DNA from: Gilliamella sp. wkB112
GTDB taxonomy: Bacteria; Pseudomonadota; Gammaproteobacteria; Enterobacterales; Orbaceae
Assembly (NCBI RefSeq): GCF_001690685.1
Contig: NZ_LZGL01000009.1
Location: forward strand, 461,184-525,183
Direction: 5' to 3'
DNA: 64,000 nt
A program made the position numbers and the translations under genes. This document shows positions 29,526-39,846 of this stretch, piece by piece (position 1 is the first letter of the stretch; the number at the start of each line of letters is the position of its first letter). Under the pieces are notes generated by a model. That model was not told where the DNA came from and did no database searches. It saw only the letters and a program-made list of their open reading frames with translations.

Positions 29526-30491
29526 TTAATTAGAATTTCGTATATATAAATAATAAAATTTTAAAGCCGTTCCTACTTTACCTCTTTTCAAACAATATTT
29601 AGCATAATGACGAAGCCATGATCTTTTTAAGGTAATAGGTTGATTTGAATTCTTCCATGGTGATAATGATAAATATTTTTTGAACAAGTGAGAATCAAAT
29701 GTTTGATACCAAGGTTTATGTCCAGTAACATAATGTAACAACACAGTATAAGGGGCTATTTCTTTTTCTTCTTTACAAGAAGTTGTAATATGGATTTTGG
29801 TATTATATTTAATCGGTAACAAACGTGTATTATTTTCTAGTAAAATATTTAAAACATCTTGATCTGCAAAACGATAAACTTTTCCATTATTTATTGTGTT
29901 CATACAAAGTTCGGTAATATTGTTCTTAACCCATTTTTTAACATTTATAAGTAATACTCCAGCATTAAAATAATTTTTATAATTAATTGTATAAAGATCT
30001 TTTATTAAACTTTGCATTCCATCATCATCTGGAATAACACCTGCAATATTATCTCCAAGCTCAGTATCATATAATGAATTAATAGGATTTAGACATAAGA
30101 TATCACTATCTATATACAATAGTTTATCCGTCTTATTCTTTAATATATCGGGTATAATAAACCGAACACATGACATTGCTGACAAATAGCCTAACACCAG
30201 CGTATCACAATTGATTTGGAAATTATCATTTATGTAATATAAATTTACAGAAACTATATCATTTGCTAACTCTTTTATCTTTGCTAAGTTATTTTCAGAT
30301 AACTTATCAACAAAAAGATGAAAACATAAACAAATATCAGAATTATGATAAATTAATGAAGAAATAGTAACTCCTGCAGGCATTGCATAATTATCATCAA
30401 AAGCTAGCGCTATATGCACTAATTCAGATGATTCCGCAGCATCTTTTGACAGAATTTCCATTCTACTTATATAATTTTTCGAATCAAACAT
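29526..30491 (-). CDS. GT8 family glycosyltransferase
   Basis: A 321-residue GT8 transferase: HIALAFDDNYAMPAGVTISSLI, DxD as YIDSDILC, YFNAGVLLINVKKW, ADQDVLN, LHYVTGHKPWY, and the C-terminal FYYLYIRNSN. It looks most like the GT8 proteins at 27253 and 31640, which suggests duplication within the island. It is divergent from the capsule-type transferase gene at 30637, with 145 AT-rich bases between. Confidence 0.9.
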   Translation of the reverse strand: MFDSKNYISRMEILSKDAAESSELVHIALAFDDNYAMPAGVTISSLIYHNSDICLCFHLFVDKLSENNLAKIKELANDIVSVNLYYINDNFQINCDTLVLGYLSAMSCVRFIIPDILKNKTDKLLYIDSDILCLNPINSLYDTELGDNIAGVIPDDDGMQSLIKDLYTINYKNYFNAGVLLINVKKWVKNNITELCMNTINNGKVYRFADQDVLNILLENNTRLLPIKYNTKIHITTSCKEEKEIAPYTVLLHYVTGHKPWYQTFDSHLFKKYLSLSPWKNSNQPITLKRSWLRHYAKYCLKRGKVGTALKFYYLYIRNSN

Positions 30492-30636
30492 ATAACGTAT
30501 CTTTGTGGTAATTTTATTTAAATTGTAAAGAAAATATTTTTTATGTAAAAATAAAATAATATAAATATAAATCTATTGTTAGATTATTTAGATTGCATGT
30601 ATACTAAATTACAATAAAAAAATCAAATGGAACATT

Positions 30637-31572
30637 ATGTTATCATACAAAATTTATAAACAAATGATAAAAATAATAACCTTCCCTATTTTTATCACCC
30701 CTTTGCGGAAAAAAATAAAAAATTATTTAAAACTGAACGTTTTTAATATGCCATACCGGAGACAAAAAGCGTTTTATAATTATGTCAAAAAATATTGTGA
30801 TGATTCTGTTGTAACAAGCAATATATCTACACATATTGATCCAGAAAAATTACCAATCTGGCAAATTTGGTTTCAAGGTCAGGATTTAGCGCCCGATATT
30901 GTTAAACTATGTTTCAAAAGTATTGATAAGTATGCCAATGGTCGCAAAATAATAAGGTTAACGGAGCAAGATATCCATCAATTTATTGAATTACCAGATT
31001 ATGTCTTAGAAAAATATAACAAAGGGATCATCACACCAGCACATTTATCTGATATTATCAGGGTATGTTTATTAGCAAAATATGGTGGGACATGGATAGA
31101 TGCAACAGTTCTTTTGAGCAATTTTATTCCGACTTCTATCATAAACTCTCAATTTTTCGCGTTCCACATTACCCCAAAAAGCACTTGGTTTGATTGCCAT
31201 GATTATCTAACTTCAGCTAGTTGGTTTTTACACTCTCAACCTAATAATAACCTGATGTGTAGTGTAAGAAATGCACTTTTTAAATACTGGAAAAACGAAA
31301 ATAGTATTGTTGATTATTTCCTTATTTATTTTATATTTAAATGTTTGGTTGATCAACATACTAAACTGGCAAATGAATGGAATTCTACAGTCAATATCAA
31401 TGAAGAGGCAACACATCAAATGCAATTATTTTTTAATAGTTCATTTAACTCAAAGAAACTAGAGCAAATAAAAGAAAATTCTTCTATACATAAATTGACC
31501 TATCATTATAAAACTATAATAGATGATTCTTTGCTAGATATATTTTTTAAAAAAAATAATTTATTTTATTAA
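30637..31572 (+). CDS. Capsular polysaccharide synthesis type glycosyltransferase
   Basis: A 311-residue transferase of the sugar-binding DxD (Caps_synth/GT32-like) type. The diagnostic core is PIWQIWFQGQDLAPDIV, followed by TPAHLSDIIRVCLLAKYGGTWIDATVLL, where the acidic residues of HLSD and WID hold the nucleotide sugar and metal. The N-terminus has a short hydrophobic, basic segment that may associate with the membrane. It precedes the GT8 gene at 31640 on the same strand by 67 bases and may be co-transcribed. Its sugar is not predictable. Confidence 0.82.
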   Translation: MLSYKIYKQMIKIITFPIFITPLRKKIKNYLKLNVFNMPYRRQKAFYNYVKKYCDDSVVTSNISTHIDPEKLPIWQIWFQGQDLAPDIVKLCFKSIDKYANGRKIIRLTEQDIHQFIELPDYVLEKYNKGIITPAHLSDIIRVCLLAKYGGTWIDATVLLSNFIPTSIINSQFFAFHITPKSTWFDCHDYLTSASWFLHSQPNNNLMCSVRNALFKYWKNENSIVDYFLIYFIFKCLVDQHTKLANEWNSTVNINEEATHQMQLFFNSSFNSKKLEQIKENSSIHKLTYHYKTIIDDSLLDIFFKKNNLFY

Positions 31573-31639
31573 TATGCTTTTAATTTTATAAATATAAACT
31601 TTTCAGTGTATAATATAGTTTTTTATATTCATTTACTTT

Positions 31640-32620
31640 ATGTTTAATTCTCAAAATTTCATTAAAACAAAAAACACCATTGTTAAAGCATCTAGTGAAC
31701 ATAAATCTATTCTACATATTGCGTTAGGTTTTGATAATAATTATGCAATGCCAGCAGGTATTGCTATGTTATCAGTTATACAAAATACCTTTAATTACAA
31801 TTTACATTTTCATTTATTTATTGATCAAGTATCAGATTCGAATATTGAAAAATTCAAAAAATTAGTAACGACTAAAAATGTTACTATTACACTTTATTAT
31901 ATAAATAATGATTTCGTAATTAACCCCAAAACATTAGTATTACATATAACAACAGTATCAACATGTATTCGTTTTATAATACCAGAAATACTAGCATCAA
32001 TAACAGATAAATTAATTTACCTCGATAGTGATGTAATATGCTTACAGTCTTTAGCAGCATTAGCTGAGTATAACATTGATAACTATATTGCTGGCGTTAT
32101 ACCTGATACTAAAGATATGCAAAACGAAATTAGAACGATGTATAATATAGATTCATCTCAATATTTCAATGCGGGAGTTTTATTAATTAATACAAAAAAA
32201 TGGAATGAATTTCATATTTCAGAACAAGCATTTAATCTAATAAATAATGGTAATATTTATAAATATGCAGATCAGGATGTGCTCAATATTTTATTTGAAC
32301 ACAAAACTTATCCACTACCTATAAAATATAATACTAAAATAAAAATATCTACTGATGCCCATCAGGAAAAAAGCATTAAATCATATACTGTAATATTGCA
32401 CTATATATCGCAAAATAAACCTTGGTATAAAGTATATCGTTCTAAAATCTTTAAACAATATTTCAAAGATTCACCTTGGAAAAATGATCCACAGCCTTTA
32501 AGCGATAACAGCTCATCAATAAGAAATTATGCAAAATATTTAGCTCGATTGCATAAGTATAAAGCAGCTTTTTATTATTATCTGGTATATTTAAAATATA
32601 AATTATATCTGAAAAAATAA
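31640..32620 (+). CDS. GT8 family glycosyltransferase
   Basis: A 326-residue GT8 transferase with the family start HIALGFDNNYAMPAGIAM, DxD as YLDSDVIC, YFNAGVLLINTKKW, ADQDVLN and LHYISQNKPWY, and the basic tail YYYLVYLKYKLYLKK. The sequence follows the proteins at 29526 and 27253 closely, pointing to paralogy inside the locus. It converges on the two MsbA genes. Confidence 0.9.
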   Translation: MFNSQNFIKTKNTIVKASSEHKSILHIALGFDNNYAMPAGIAMLSVIQNTFNYNLHFHLFIDQVSDSNIEKFKKLVTTKNVTITLYYINNDFVINPKTLVLHITTVSTCIRFIIPEILASITDKLIYLDSDVICLQSLAALAEYNIDNYIAGVIPDTKDMQNEIRTMYNIDSSQYFNAGVLLINTKKWNEFHISEQAFNLINNGNIYKYADQDVLNILFEHKTYPLPIKYNTKIKISTDAHQEKSIKSYTVILHYISQNKPWYKVYRSKIFKQYFKDSPWKNDPQPLSDNSSSIRNYAKYLARLHKYKAAFYYYLVYLKYKLYLKK

Positions 32621-32766
32621 TTTGGTCACTTTGCAAGTGAATTAATAACAAAAATTCAAATATAACTTTTTATTAGACTATTATAATTAGATAAAAATAT
32701 GGTTTAATAACCATTCTGCTTTTTATATATTGCTAATAACTAGCTAATAATCATAATATTTTCATT

Positions 32767-34539
32767 TTAACTATTTAATTTCCCTTGATATAATTTTGCA
32801 TATAAACCATCTTTTAAAAGTAATTCTTGATGATTACCTTGTTCAACAATATGACCATTATCTATGACTAATATCTTATCCGCATTTTCAATAGTTGATA
32901 ATCTATGCGCAATGACTATTGCTGTTCTACCTTTTTGTAATTCATCTAAAGCTTTTTGTATTGCTTTCTCCGATTCAGTATCTAATGCAGAAGTCGCTTC
33001 ATCAAGGATTAAGATAGGAGTATCTCGTAATAACGCTCTAGCTATGGCTATGCGTTGACGTTGACCGCCAGATAATAATATGCCACTTTCACCAACTACT
33101 GTATCGAAACCTTTTTCCATTTTCATTATAAAATCATACGCGTTGGCTTCTTTAGCTGCTTTATCTATTTGTTTTTGAGAATATTCCCCAATATTCCCAT
33201 AAGCTATATTATTAGCAATAGTATCATTAAACAAATGTACATTTTGCGATACTAGACCAATTTGGTTACGTAAACAATGTAAAGTTAAATCTTTTATATT
33301 ATAGTTATCGATTAAAATTTCACCTTGAGTAATATCATAAAATCGAGGTAACAAATTGGCTATAGTCGTTTTACCCGAGCCAGAACGCCCCACTAAAGCA
33401 ACAGTTTTTCCTGATTCTACGGAAAAGCTAATATCTTGCAATGCTGGTTCTTGTCTAGTCTCATAAGTAAAAGTAACATGTTTAAAGTCAATTTTACCGT
33501 TAACACGATCAATATTTACTTTACCTTTATCCGCCTCAATTGGTTGTTCAAAAATAGCAAATAATGTTTGGCAAGCAGCCATACCCTTTTGAAAATCAGC
33601 GTTTACACTTGTTAAACTTTTGATTGGTTGCATTAACGCAACTAGGGAGGAGAAAACAACGGTAAATTGTCCTGGAGTAATATTTAAGTCTGGATTACTT
33701 GCCGTTAACAATACAAAAGCAATAGCAAATGAGATTATAAGTTGAACAATAGGAGTTGATAATGCTGAAATTGAAACTAATCGCATCCCATCACGACGAA
33801 ATTTATTATTCACTTTATCAAATTTTTTGGATTCTTCATCTTGGGCACCAAAAAGAATTATTTCTCGATGACCTTTTAACATCTGTTCAACAGACATAGT
33901 GACACTACCCATAGAATTTTGCATATTTTTGGCTAATTTCCGAAACTTTATAGAAATAAAAGTAATTAAGCCAATTACAATTGGTGTAATTATGAGCAAG
34001 GATAAAGACAACTGCCAACTATTAGTAAACATGGTATAAAATAACCCACAAATAAAAGCTGACTCACGAACTATGGTAATTAATGCATCCGATGCAGACG
34101 AGGCAACTTGGTCTGTATCATAAGTAATTCGAGATAATAATCTACCAGTAGAATTTTGGTCAAAATAACTAACAGGTGCGTCGACAAAGTGATTAAAAAG
34201 TCTTTGACGAATTTTTAAAACAATTTTAGTAGAAACTAAAGATAAAAAGAACGAATATCCATAATTAGTAACACCTCGCAACAGTACTAATCCAAAAATA
34301 TAAAAAGGAGCCATAAATAAGAAATACTGATCATTCTCAACAAATCCTCTATCAAGTAAAGGTTGAAGCAATGCGATTAGAGAGGTATCAGCGAAAGCAC
34401 TGATGATAAGTAAAATAACTGATATAAAAAGAATAAATTTATGTTGCGCAATATAAGGTAATAGCTTGGAAAAAGTACTCCATGTTGATGAATCGCGATC
34501 AATATCATTAGTCATAGATTGAATATCTTTTTTATTCAT
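32767..34539 (-). CDS. msbA: Lipid A export ABC transporter MsbA
   Basis: A 590-residue half-transporter that flips lipid A-core across the inner membrane. Six membrane helices lie in the first 320 residues, including RLLSRITYDTDQVASSASDALITIVRE, which matches E. coli MsbA. The ATPase domain has GRSGSGKTT, LSGGQRQRIAIARALL, LILDEATSALD and VIAHRLSTIENAD. Of the two tandem copies this is the closer to canonical MsbA. It is second in a two-gene leftward unit, 13 bases after its paralogue. In E. coli msbA is followed by lpxK; no lpxK is present here. Confidence 0.93.
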   Translation of the reverse strand: MNKKDIQSMTNDIDRDSSTWSTFSKLLPYIAQHKFILFISVILLIISAFADTSLIALLQPLLDRGFVENDQYFLFMAPFYIFGLVLLRGVTNYGYSFFLSLVSTKIVLKIRQRLFNHFVDAPVSYFDQNSTGRLLSRITYDTDQVASSASDALITIVRESAFICGLFYTMFTNSWQLSLSLLIITPIVIGLITFISIKFRKLAKNMQNSMGSVTMSVEQMLKGHREIILFGAQDEESKKFDKVNNKFRRDGMRLVSISALSTPIVQLIISFAIAFVLLTASNPDLNITPGQFTVVFSSLVALMQPIKSLTSVNADFQKGMAACQTLFAIFEQPIEADKGKVNIDRVNGKIDFKHVTFTYETRQEPALQDISFSVESGKTVALVGRSGSGKTTIANLLPRFYDITQGEILIDNYNIKDLTLHCLRNQIGLVSQNVHLFNDTIANNIAYGNIGEYSQKQIDKAAKEANAYDFIMKMEKGFDTVVGESGILLSGGQRQRIAIARALLRDTPILILDEATSALDTESEKAIQKALDELQKGRTAIVIAHRLSTIENADKILVIDNGHIVEQGNHQELLLKDGLYAKLYQGKLNS

Positions 34540-34552
34540 AATTCATTATATA

Positions 34553-36289
34553 TTAAGAGTTAAATTGTAATTGATGCATATGAGTATATATGCCTTTTTT
34601 TAATAACAAAGTTTTATGATCACCTTCTTCAACAACTTTGCCATCATCAATGACTAGAATACGATCAGCATTTTCAATTGTAGATAAGCGATGTGCAATA
34701 ATAATAGAAGTTCGATTTTTTTGTAAGTTTTCTATTGCTTGCTGTACTAATCTTTCAGATTCATTATCTAATGCCGAGGTTGCTTCATCAAATATTAAAA
34801 TTGGATTATTACGCAACAAAACTCTTGCGATTGCAATCCTCTGCCTTTGTCCACCAGATAACAAAATTCCATTGTCACCGACCTGAGTATTTAAACCATA
34901 TTCTAATTTATCAATAAATTCCATTGCATTAGCTTGTGTTGCTGCTTTTATAATATCTTGCTGATTATACATATTTTTCGCACCATAAATTATATTATCA
35001 GCTATCGTACCATTAAATAAATGCACTTTTTGCGAAACTAATCCTATTTGATTACGCAATGACTTGAGAGTATAGTTTTTAATATTTATACCATCTAATA
35101 ATATTTCTCCTTGTTCGATATCATAAAATCTTGGAATCAAACTTACAATTGTTGACTTACCTGCCCCAGATCGGCCAACTAAAGCCACTGTTTCACCTTG
35201 TTTAATTTTAAAGCTTATTTTATTTAAAGATGGTGATGTTCTTGTTGGATAGGTATAAGTTACATGACGAAATTCAATACTACCTTCAGCTTTGTCCAAA
35301 CTTATCTTTCCATTGTCCTCTTCAAGAGGTGAGTTTAGGAGTCCAAAAAGGGACTCACAAGCTACGGAACCTTTTTGCAATTCTAGATGAACACTGGTTA
35401 ACTCTCTCAGAGGACGCATTACCGCAACCATAGCTGAAAAAACGACGGTAAATGAACCCGGTGTGATATCTAAAGCTTGGTTTGCTACCAAAAACAAAAT
35501 TATACCTAAGGCCAAAGTTGCAACTAATTGAATTATCGGTGTCGATAAACCGGAAACCAGCACTATTTTTAAAATACTTCGTCTGAAAATTTTATTAATT
35601 GAATAAAAATTATTCTTTTCGTACTTCTGGGCATTAAAAATTAAAATTTCTTTATGTCCCTTAAGCATTTCATCAGTTGCTGTTGTAATGGTTCCTATAT
35701 TTTTTTGCATTGAGAAAAGGGTATTACGAAATTTTTTTGCAATGAATTGTGCAATAAGAATGACAATTGGGACTACAAAAATTAAAACTAAAGCTAGTTT
35801 CCAATTTCCGTAAAACATCACTATACATAAACCAATAGCATAAGCAATTTCTCTAACTAAAATAATCAGTGCATCAGAAGAAGCTTTCGATAATAACTGG
35901 GTATTATAGGTAATTACAGTAACTAGTTCTCCTATTGGATTTTTATCTAGATAATTAATAGGACTTTTAACTAAATGGTCAAAAATTAGCTGTCGAAATT
36001 TAGCTATTACTTTACCTGATAACCATGAAAGACAATAAGTGGAACAATAATTTGATAGTCCACGCAATGCAATTAAACCAATAATGCCTATTGAAAAAAT
36101 AATTAGCAACTCATAATTCTTATCCATTAACCCATTATCTAATAGAGGTTTGGTTAATGAAATTAATGTTGCATCAGTTGCGGCATTTAGTAACAGAGCA
36201 AAAACTGCCACAACTAAAGCTTTTTTATGTGGATAAATAAATGGCCACAATTGTTTAATAGTATTTAATGAGCTATATTTATTTGACAT
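34553..36289 (-). CDS. MsbA-like ABC transporter, diverged paralogue
   Basis: A 578-residue half-transporter with the same plan as MsbA and an intact ATPase domain: GRSGAGKST, LSGGQRQRIAIARVLL, LIFDEATSALD, IIAHRLSTIENAD. The membrane half has drifted more, for example ELVTVITYNTQLLSKASSDAL where MsbA has a conserved RITYD motif. Both copies look catalytically competent, so each could be a homodimer, or the two could pair. Its place inside a glycan island suggests export of a glycolipid intermediate, but lipid A is equally possible. Confidence 0.88.
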   Translation of the reverse strand: MSNKYSSLNTIKQLWPFIYPHKKALVVAVFALLLNAATDATLISLTKPLLDNGLMDKNYELLIIFSIGIIGLIALRGLSNYCSTYCLSWLSGKVIAKFRQLIFDHLVKSPINYLDKNPIGELVTVITYNTQLLSKASSDALIILVREIAYAIGLCIVMFYGNWKLALVLIFVVPIVILIAQFIAKKFRNTLFSMQKNIGTITTATDEMLKGHKEILIFNAQKYEKNNFYSINKIFRRSILKIVLVSGLSTPIIQLVATLALGIILFLVANQALDITPGSFTVVFSAMVAVMRPLRELTSVHLELQKGSVACESLFGLLNSPLEEDNGKISLDKAEGSIEFRHVTYTYPTRTSPSLNKISFKIKQGETVALVGRSGAGKSTIVSLIPRFYDIEQGEILLDGINIKNYTLKSLRNQIGLVSQKVHLFNGTIADNIIYGAKNMYNQQDIIKAATQANAMEFIDKLEYGLNTQVGDNGILLSGGQRQRIAIARVLLRNNPILIFDEATSALDNESERLVQQAIENLQKNRTSIIIAHRLSTIENADRILVIDDGKVVEEGDHKTLLLKKGIYTHMHQLQFNS

Positions 36290-36512
36290 AATAAATAAAG
36301 AAAGTTAATTATGTTAAGAATTATACTATACATAATCTATAAATTTAAATTTTATTACAATTCCTTTTCAACTAGAAAACTAAGTGTTTTATCTATATAA
36401 TAGTTAAAATTATGTAGTAACGTTCTTGTTACTTGCGTTATTTTAATCAAACTTACTAACAAGTTATTAGTCCATATTAATCGTTGTTCAAAGAGATAAT
36501 AGGAAACAAGTA

Positions 36513-37565
36513 ATGCATTTGAATGCAAACACTATTATAAAAAAAAAAATAACATTTGGAGCTAAAAGCTATAATAATGTTGATCAATTAAATATTGCCT
36601 ATGGTATTGATCGGAATTTTTTTTTAGGTTGTGTTATCTCCATTACTTCTATCTTATTAAACAACCCTAATGATGATTTTAGGTTCCATATATTTACCAA
36701 TCATATAAATGACGATTTTCAACATAAAGTAGAACAACTTACTAATAAGTATAAAACTTGTATAATTATTTATTTCATAGATGATAATAATCTATCTAAT
36801 TTACCTACAACTAGAAACTGGACTATTGCAACCTATTTTCGATTTATCATAGCTGATTACTTCTATAACCAATTAGATAAAATTCTTTATCTTGATGCTG
36901 ATATTATATGCAAAGGGTCTTTACATGAATTATTTGTGTTACCATTTGATAAGAATATAATTTATGCCGTTGAGGATAAGGATTCTATATGGTGGAAAAA
37001 ATGTGCTATACGACTTAATGAAAATAAATTATTAAGTGCTTATTTCAATGCTGGTTTTTTACTAATTAATCTTAAAAAATGGGAAAGTTTTAACGTAAAT
37101 GGTAAATCATTAAAATTACTTGCCGATGAAAACCTATCAAAAAAATTTACTCATTTAGATCAGGATGTATTAAACTTAATTTTACTTGAAGAAGTTAAAT
37201 ATCTGGATAAAAGATACAATCAGCAAGTTAATATCAACTATGAATTAAAATATAAATCAAAATCTAACTTTTATTGCCCGATTACTGATGAAACTATACT
37301 AATTCATTATATAGGGCCAACTAAACCTTGGCATAAATGGGCTAAAGATTATAAATGTTCTCAATATTTCCTTGATGCAAAGTCAAATTCTCCATTTCAA
37401 GATACTCCTTTATTATCAGCAAGAACTTCAACTCAAATGCGGTACTGTGCTAAACATAAATTACATCAAAAAAAGTTTTTTTCTAGTATTTTTTATTTTT
37501 TAAAATATTTCACACATAGAATTAACTATTTGAAAAATTTAACATTTAACCGAAAAAAACGATAA
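36513..37565 (+). CDS. GT8 family glycosyltransferase, divergent member
   Basis: A 350-residue GT8 transferase, the most divergent of the six: the fold start is NIAYGIDRNFFLGCVISI, DxD is YLDADIIC, then YFNAGFLLINLKKW, LDQDVLN and IHYIGPTKPWHKW. This resembles WaaO/WaaJ lipopolysaccharide glucosyltransferases in the IHYxGxxKPW motif. The last 40 bases overlap the convergent GT2 gene. It stands alone on the plus strand after the divergent msbA pair. Confidence 0.9.
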   Translation: MHLNANTIIKKKITFGAKSYNNVDQLNIAYGIDRNFFLGCVISITSILLNNPNDDFRFHIFTNHINDDFQHKVEQLTNKYKTCIIIYFIDDNNLSNLPTTRNWTIATYFRFIIADYFYNQLDKILYLDADIICKGSLHELFVLPFDKNIIYAVEDKDSIWWKKCAIRLNENKLLSAYFNAGFLLINLKKWESFNVNGKSLKLLADENLSKKFTHLDQDVLNLILLEEVKYLDKRYNQQVNINYELKYKSKSNFYCPITDETILIHYIGPTKPWHKWAKDYKCSQYFLDAKSNSPFQDTPLLSARTSTQMRYCAKHKLHQKKFFSSIFYFLKYFTHRINYLKNLTFNRKKR

Positions 37566-38542
37566 TAAAGAGTATAAAAAAACCAAATCACTCTATTATT
37601 TTTCTGTATTACCTTAAATTTATTTTTATCTTTATTATTCAGCTTATGTTCATTAAATAAAATTTCTTTATCTAAAAAATCAGTTTGTTTTAAATAGTAT
37701 TTTATTTTCTTATAGTTCATTTTTTTTATACAATCGATCAAATAAGAAATTTCTCTTTGAAAAATAAAGGCAGAAGCTAACTTTATTATTTCTTGCTTAT
37801 CATCTTTATCATAATTATTAAGTAGATATAATAAAATTTTCTGACGACCTTGAATATCGGCAAGCCACTTATCTTCATACCATAAAGACGACATTACAGA
37901 TCCAGTCCGTTGAACATAATTAAATAAATATTCTTTAACACAATAACAATCAAAATTACTAAGAAGTTTAACCGTAAACAATAGATCTTCTGAGATATTA
38001 CAACCTAGCTCAAAATAAATAAGATTGTCTGTTAAGATTTTTTTACGTATCAACATGCCAGAGAAATGGAAATATCCATTTCTCTGTAAATAAGGATTCA
38101 AAATATTACCTTCCATAAAAGAATTATAGATTGGTGACAATTTACCTGATATATCTATTCGATTAAATCCACAATAAACTATATTTGCATCATTTTCTTT
38201 TTGTTTAGCCAACATTTTTTCTAAAAATGTTGGTGAATAAGTATCATCACTGTCAAGAAATGCAATAAAATCACCATTTGCCAGTTCAATCCCTTTATTT
38301 CGAGCCACTGAAACTCCACTATTTTTTTGACTATGCAAAATTATATTATTTTTGTTTTTTTTATAATCCATTAGAATATTCAAAGAGCCATCAGTTGAAC
38401 CATCATTTATTAAAATAATTTCATAATTATTATAAGATTGAGCTTCTAAAGAAATTAATGTCTTTATTATAAATTGGCTAGAATTATAAATAGGTATAAT
38501 TATTGAAACTGCTGGCATATTGTTCTTCATCAAGAATCTCAT
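37526..38542 (-). CDS. GT2 family glycosyltransferase
   Basis: A 338-residue inverting GT-A transferase. The N-terminal half has VSIIIPIYNSSQFI, ILINDGSTDGSLNIL, NKGIELANGDFIAFLDSDDTY (the DSDD metal site) and the receptor-side segment after residue 150. The C-terminus is basic (YYRFFRLNVKFFK) and may touch the membrane. Three in-frame ATGs lie within the first nine codons and the ribosome-binding site does not settle which is used. It is divergent from glf. Confidence 0.88.
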   Translation of the reverse strand: MRFLMKNNMPAVSIIIPIYNSSQFIIKTLISLEAQSYNNYEIILINDGSTDGSLNILMDYKKNKNNIILHSQKNSGVSVARNKGIELANGDFIAFLDSDDTYSPTFLEKMLAKQKENDANIVYCGFNRIDISGKLSPIYNSFMEGNILNPYLQRNGYFHFSGMLIRKKILTDNLIYFELGCNISEDLLFTVKLLSNFDCYCVKEYLFNYVQRTGSVMSSLWYEDKWLADIQGRQKILLYLLNNYDKDDKQEIIKLASAFIFQREISYLIDCIKKMNYKKIKYYLKQTDFLDKEILFNEHKLNNKDKNKFKVIQKNNRVIWFFYTLYYRFFRLNVKFFK

Positions 38543-38694
38543 TTTAAAATATTAGATCACAAAAATATTTAATAAAACATATAAATATATATAAACTAAA
38601 ATTTATCAATTAACTATTTGCATTTTTATGTTAAAAATATACTATATGTTAACTAACTATAACATTTTATTCAGATTAGTGGAAAGAGAAAACT

Positions 38695-39792
38695 ATGAAG
38701 TATGACTATTTAATTGTTGGTAGTGGCTTATTCGGTTCTATATGTGCATATGAACTTAAGAAAAAAGGATTTAAAATACTAGTGATTGAAAAACGAGATC
38801 ATCTTGCTGGTAACATATATACTGAAGATAGCAATGGTATAAATGTTCATAAATATGGTGCTCATATATTCCATACTAATAATAAAAAAGTATGGGATTA
38901 CATAAATAACTTTGCAGAATTTAATCGTTTTACTAACTCACCTATAGCGAATTATAAAGGTAAATTATATAACTTACCATTCAATATGAATACTTTTTAT
39001 CAATTGTGGGGAGTAAAAACCCCAAAAGAAGCTCAAGCAAAAATTGAAGAACAAAAAAAACTATATCACATTGAAAATCCTAAAAATCTTGAAGAACAAG
39101 CCATATCTCTAATTGGTAAAGATATTTATGAAATATTAATCAAAGGGTATACTGAAAAACAATGGGGAAGAAAGGCAACTGATCTTCCACCATTTATTAT
39201 TAATAGATTACCGGTTAGATTTACTTTTGATAATAATTATTTTAATGATAAATATCAAGGCATTCCTATAGGTGGATATACTCAGGTAATTGAAAAAATG
39301 CTGGATAGTGTTGAGATAAGATTAAATACTAATTTTTTTGATGATAGACAAACTTATCTAAACATAGCTAATAAAATCATATATACAGGTCCGATAGATC
39401 AATTTTATGATTATAAATATGGAACCTTGGAATATAGGTCTTTACATTTTGAGAATGAGACAATTAATGAACCTAATTTTCAAGGGAATGCTGTAGTCAA
39501 CTATACAGAATTTGATATTCCTTATACTCGTATTATAGAACATAAACATTTTGATTATGTTGATACAAAGCATACTATTATAACTAAAGAATATCCCAAA
39601 GATTGGAAGATCGGAGATGAAGCTTATTACCCAATCAATGATGATAAAAATGCTAAATTATATGAGAAATATAAGAAAATCGCAGATAATGAAAAACAGA
39701 TATATTTTGGCGGTAGATTAGCTGAATATAAATATTATGATATGCATCATGTAATTGAAAAAGCATTAAATTTTACCAATAAGTTGGCGTGA
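38695..39792 (+). CDS. glf: UDP-galactopyranose mutase
   Basis: Glf is an FAD enzyme that converts UDP-galactopyranose to UDP-galactofuranose, the donor for furanose sugars in bacterial glycans. The 365-residue protein has the FAD loop LIVGSGLFGSICAYELKKKG, KYGAHIFHTNNKKVW, the substrate segment GYTEKQWGR, and the late FGGRLAEYKYYDM. It is preceded by GGAAAGAG and followed by a terminator, so it is a single-gene transcript. It converges on the GlfT2-like transferase, its natural partner. Confidence 0.97.
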   Translation: MKYDYLIVGSGLFGSICAYELKKKGFKILVIEKRDHLAGNIYTEDSNGINVHKYGAHIFHTNNKKVWDYINNFAEFNRFTNSPIANYKGKLYNLPFNMNTFYQLWGVKTPKEAQAKIEEQKKLYHIENPKNLEEQAISLIGKDIYEILIKGYTEKQWGRKATDLPPFIINRLPVRFTFDNNYFNDKYQGIPIGGYTQVIEKMLDSVEIRLNTNFFDDRQTYLNIANKIIYTGPIDQFYDYKYGTLEYRSLHFENETINEPNFQGNAVVNYTEFDIPYTRIIEHKHFDYVDTKHTIITKEYPKDWKIGDEAYYPINDDKNAKLYEKYKKIADNEKQIYFGGRLAEYKYYDMHHVIEKALNFTNKLA

Positions 39793-39799
39793 AAAATGC

Positions 39800-39826
39800 C
39801 CTGCCATTTTTAATGGCAGGTTTATA
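39800..39826 (+). terminator. Rho-independent terminator after glf
   Basis: CCTGCCATT (39800-39808) pairs with AATGGCAGG (39812-39820) across three Ts, followed by a short T-rich tail, 8 bases after the glf stop codon. Confidence 0.75.
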
Positions 39827-39846
39827 ATTTTATTTCTAATTAATAT

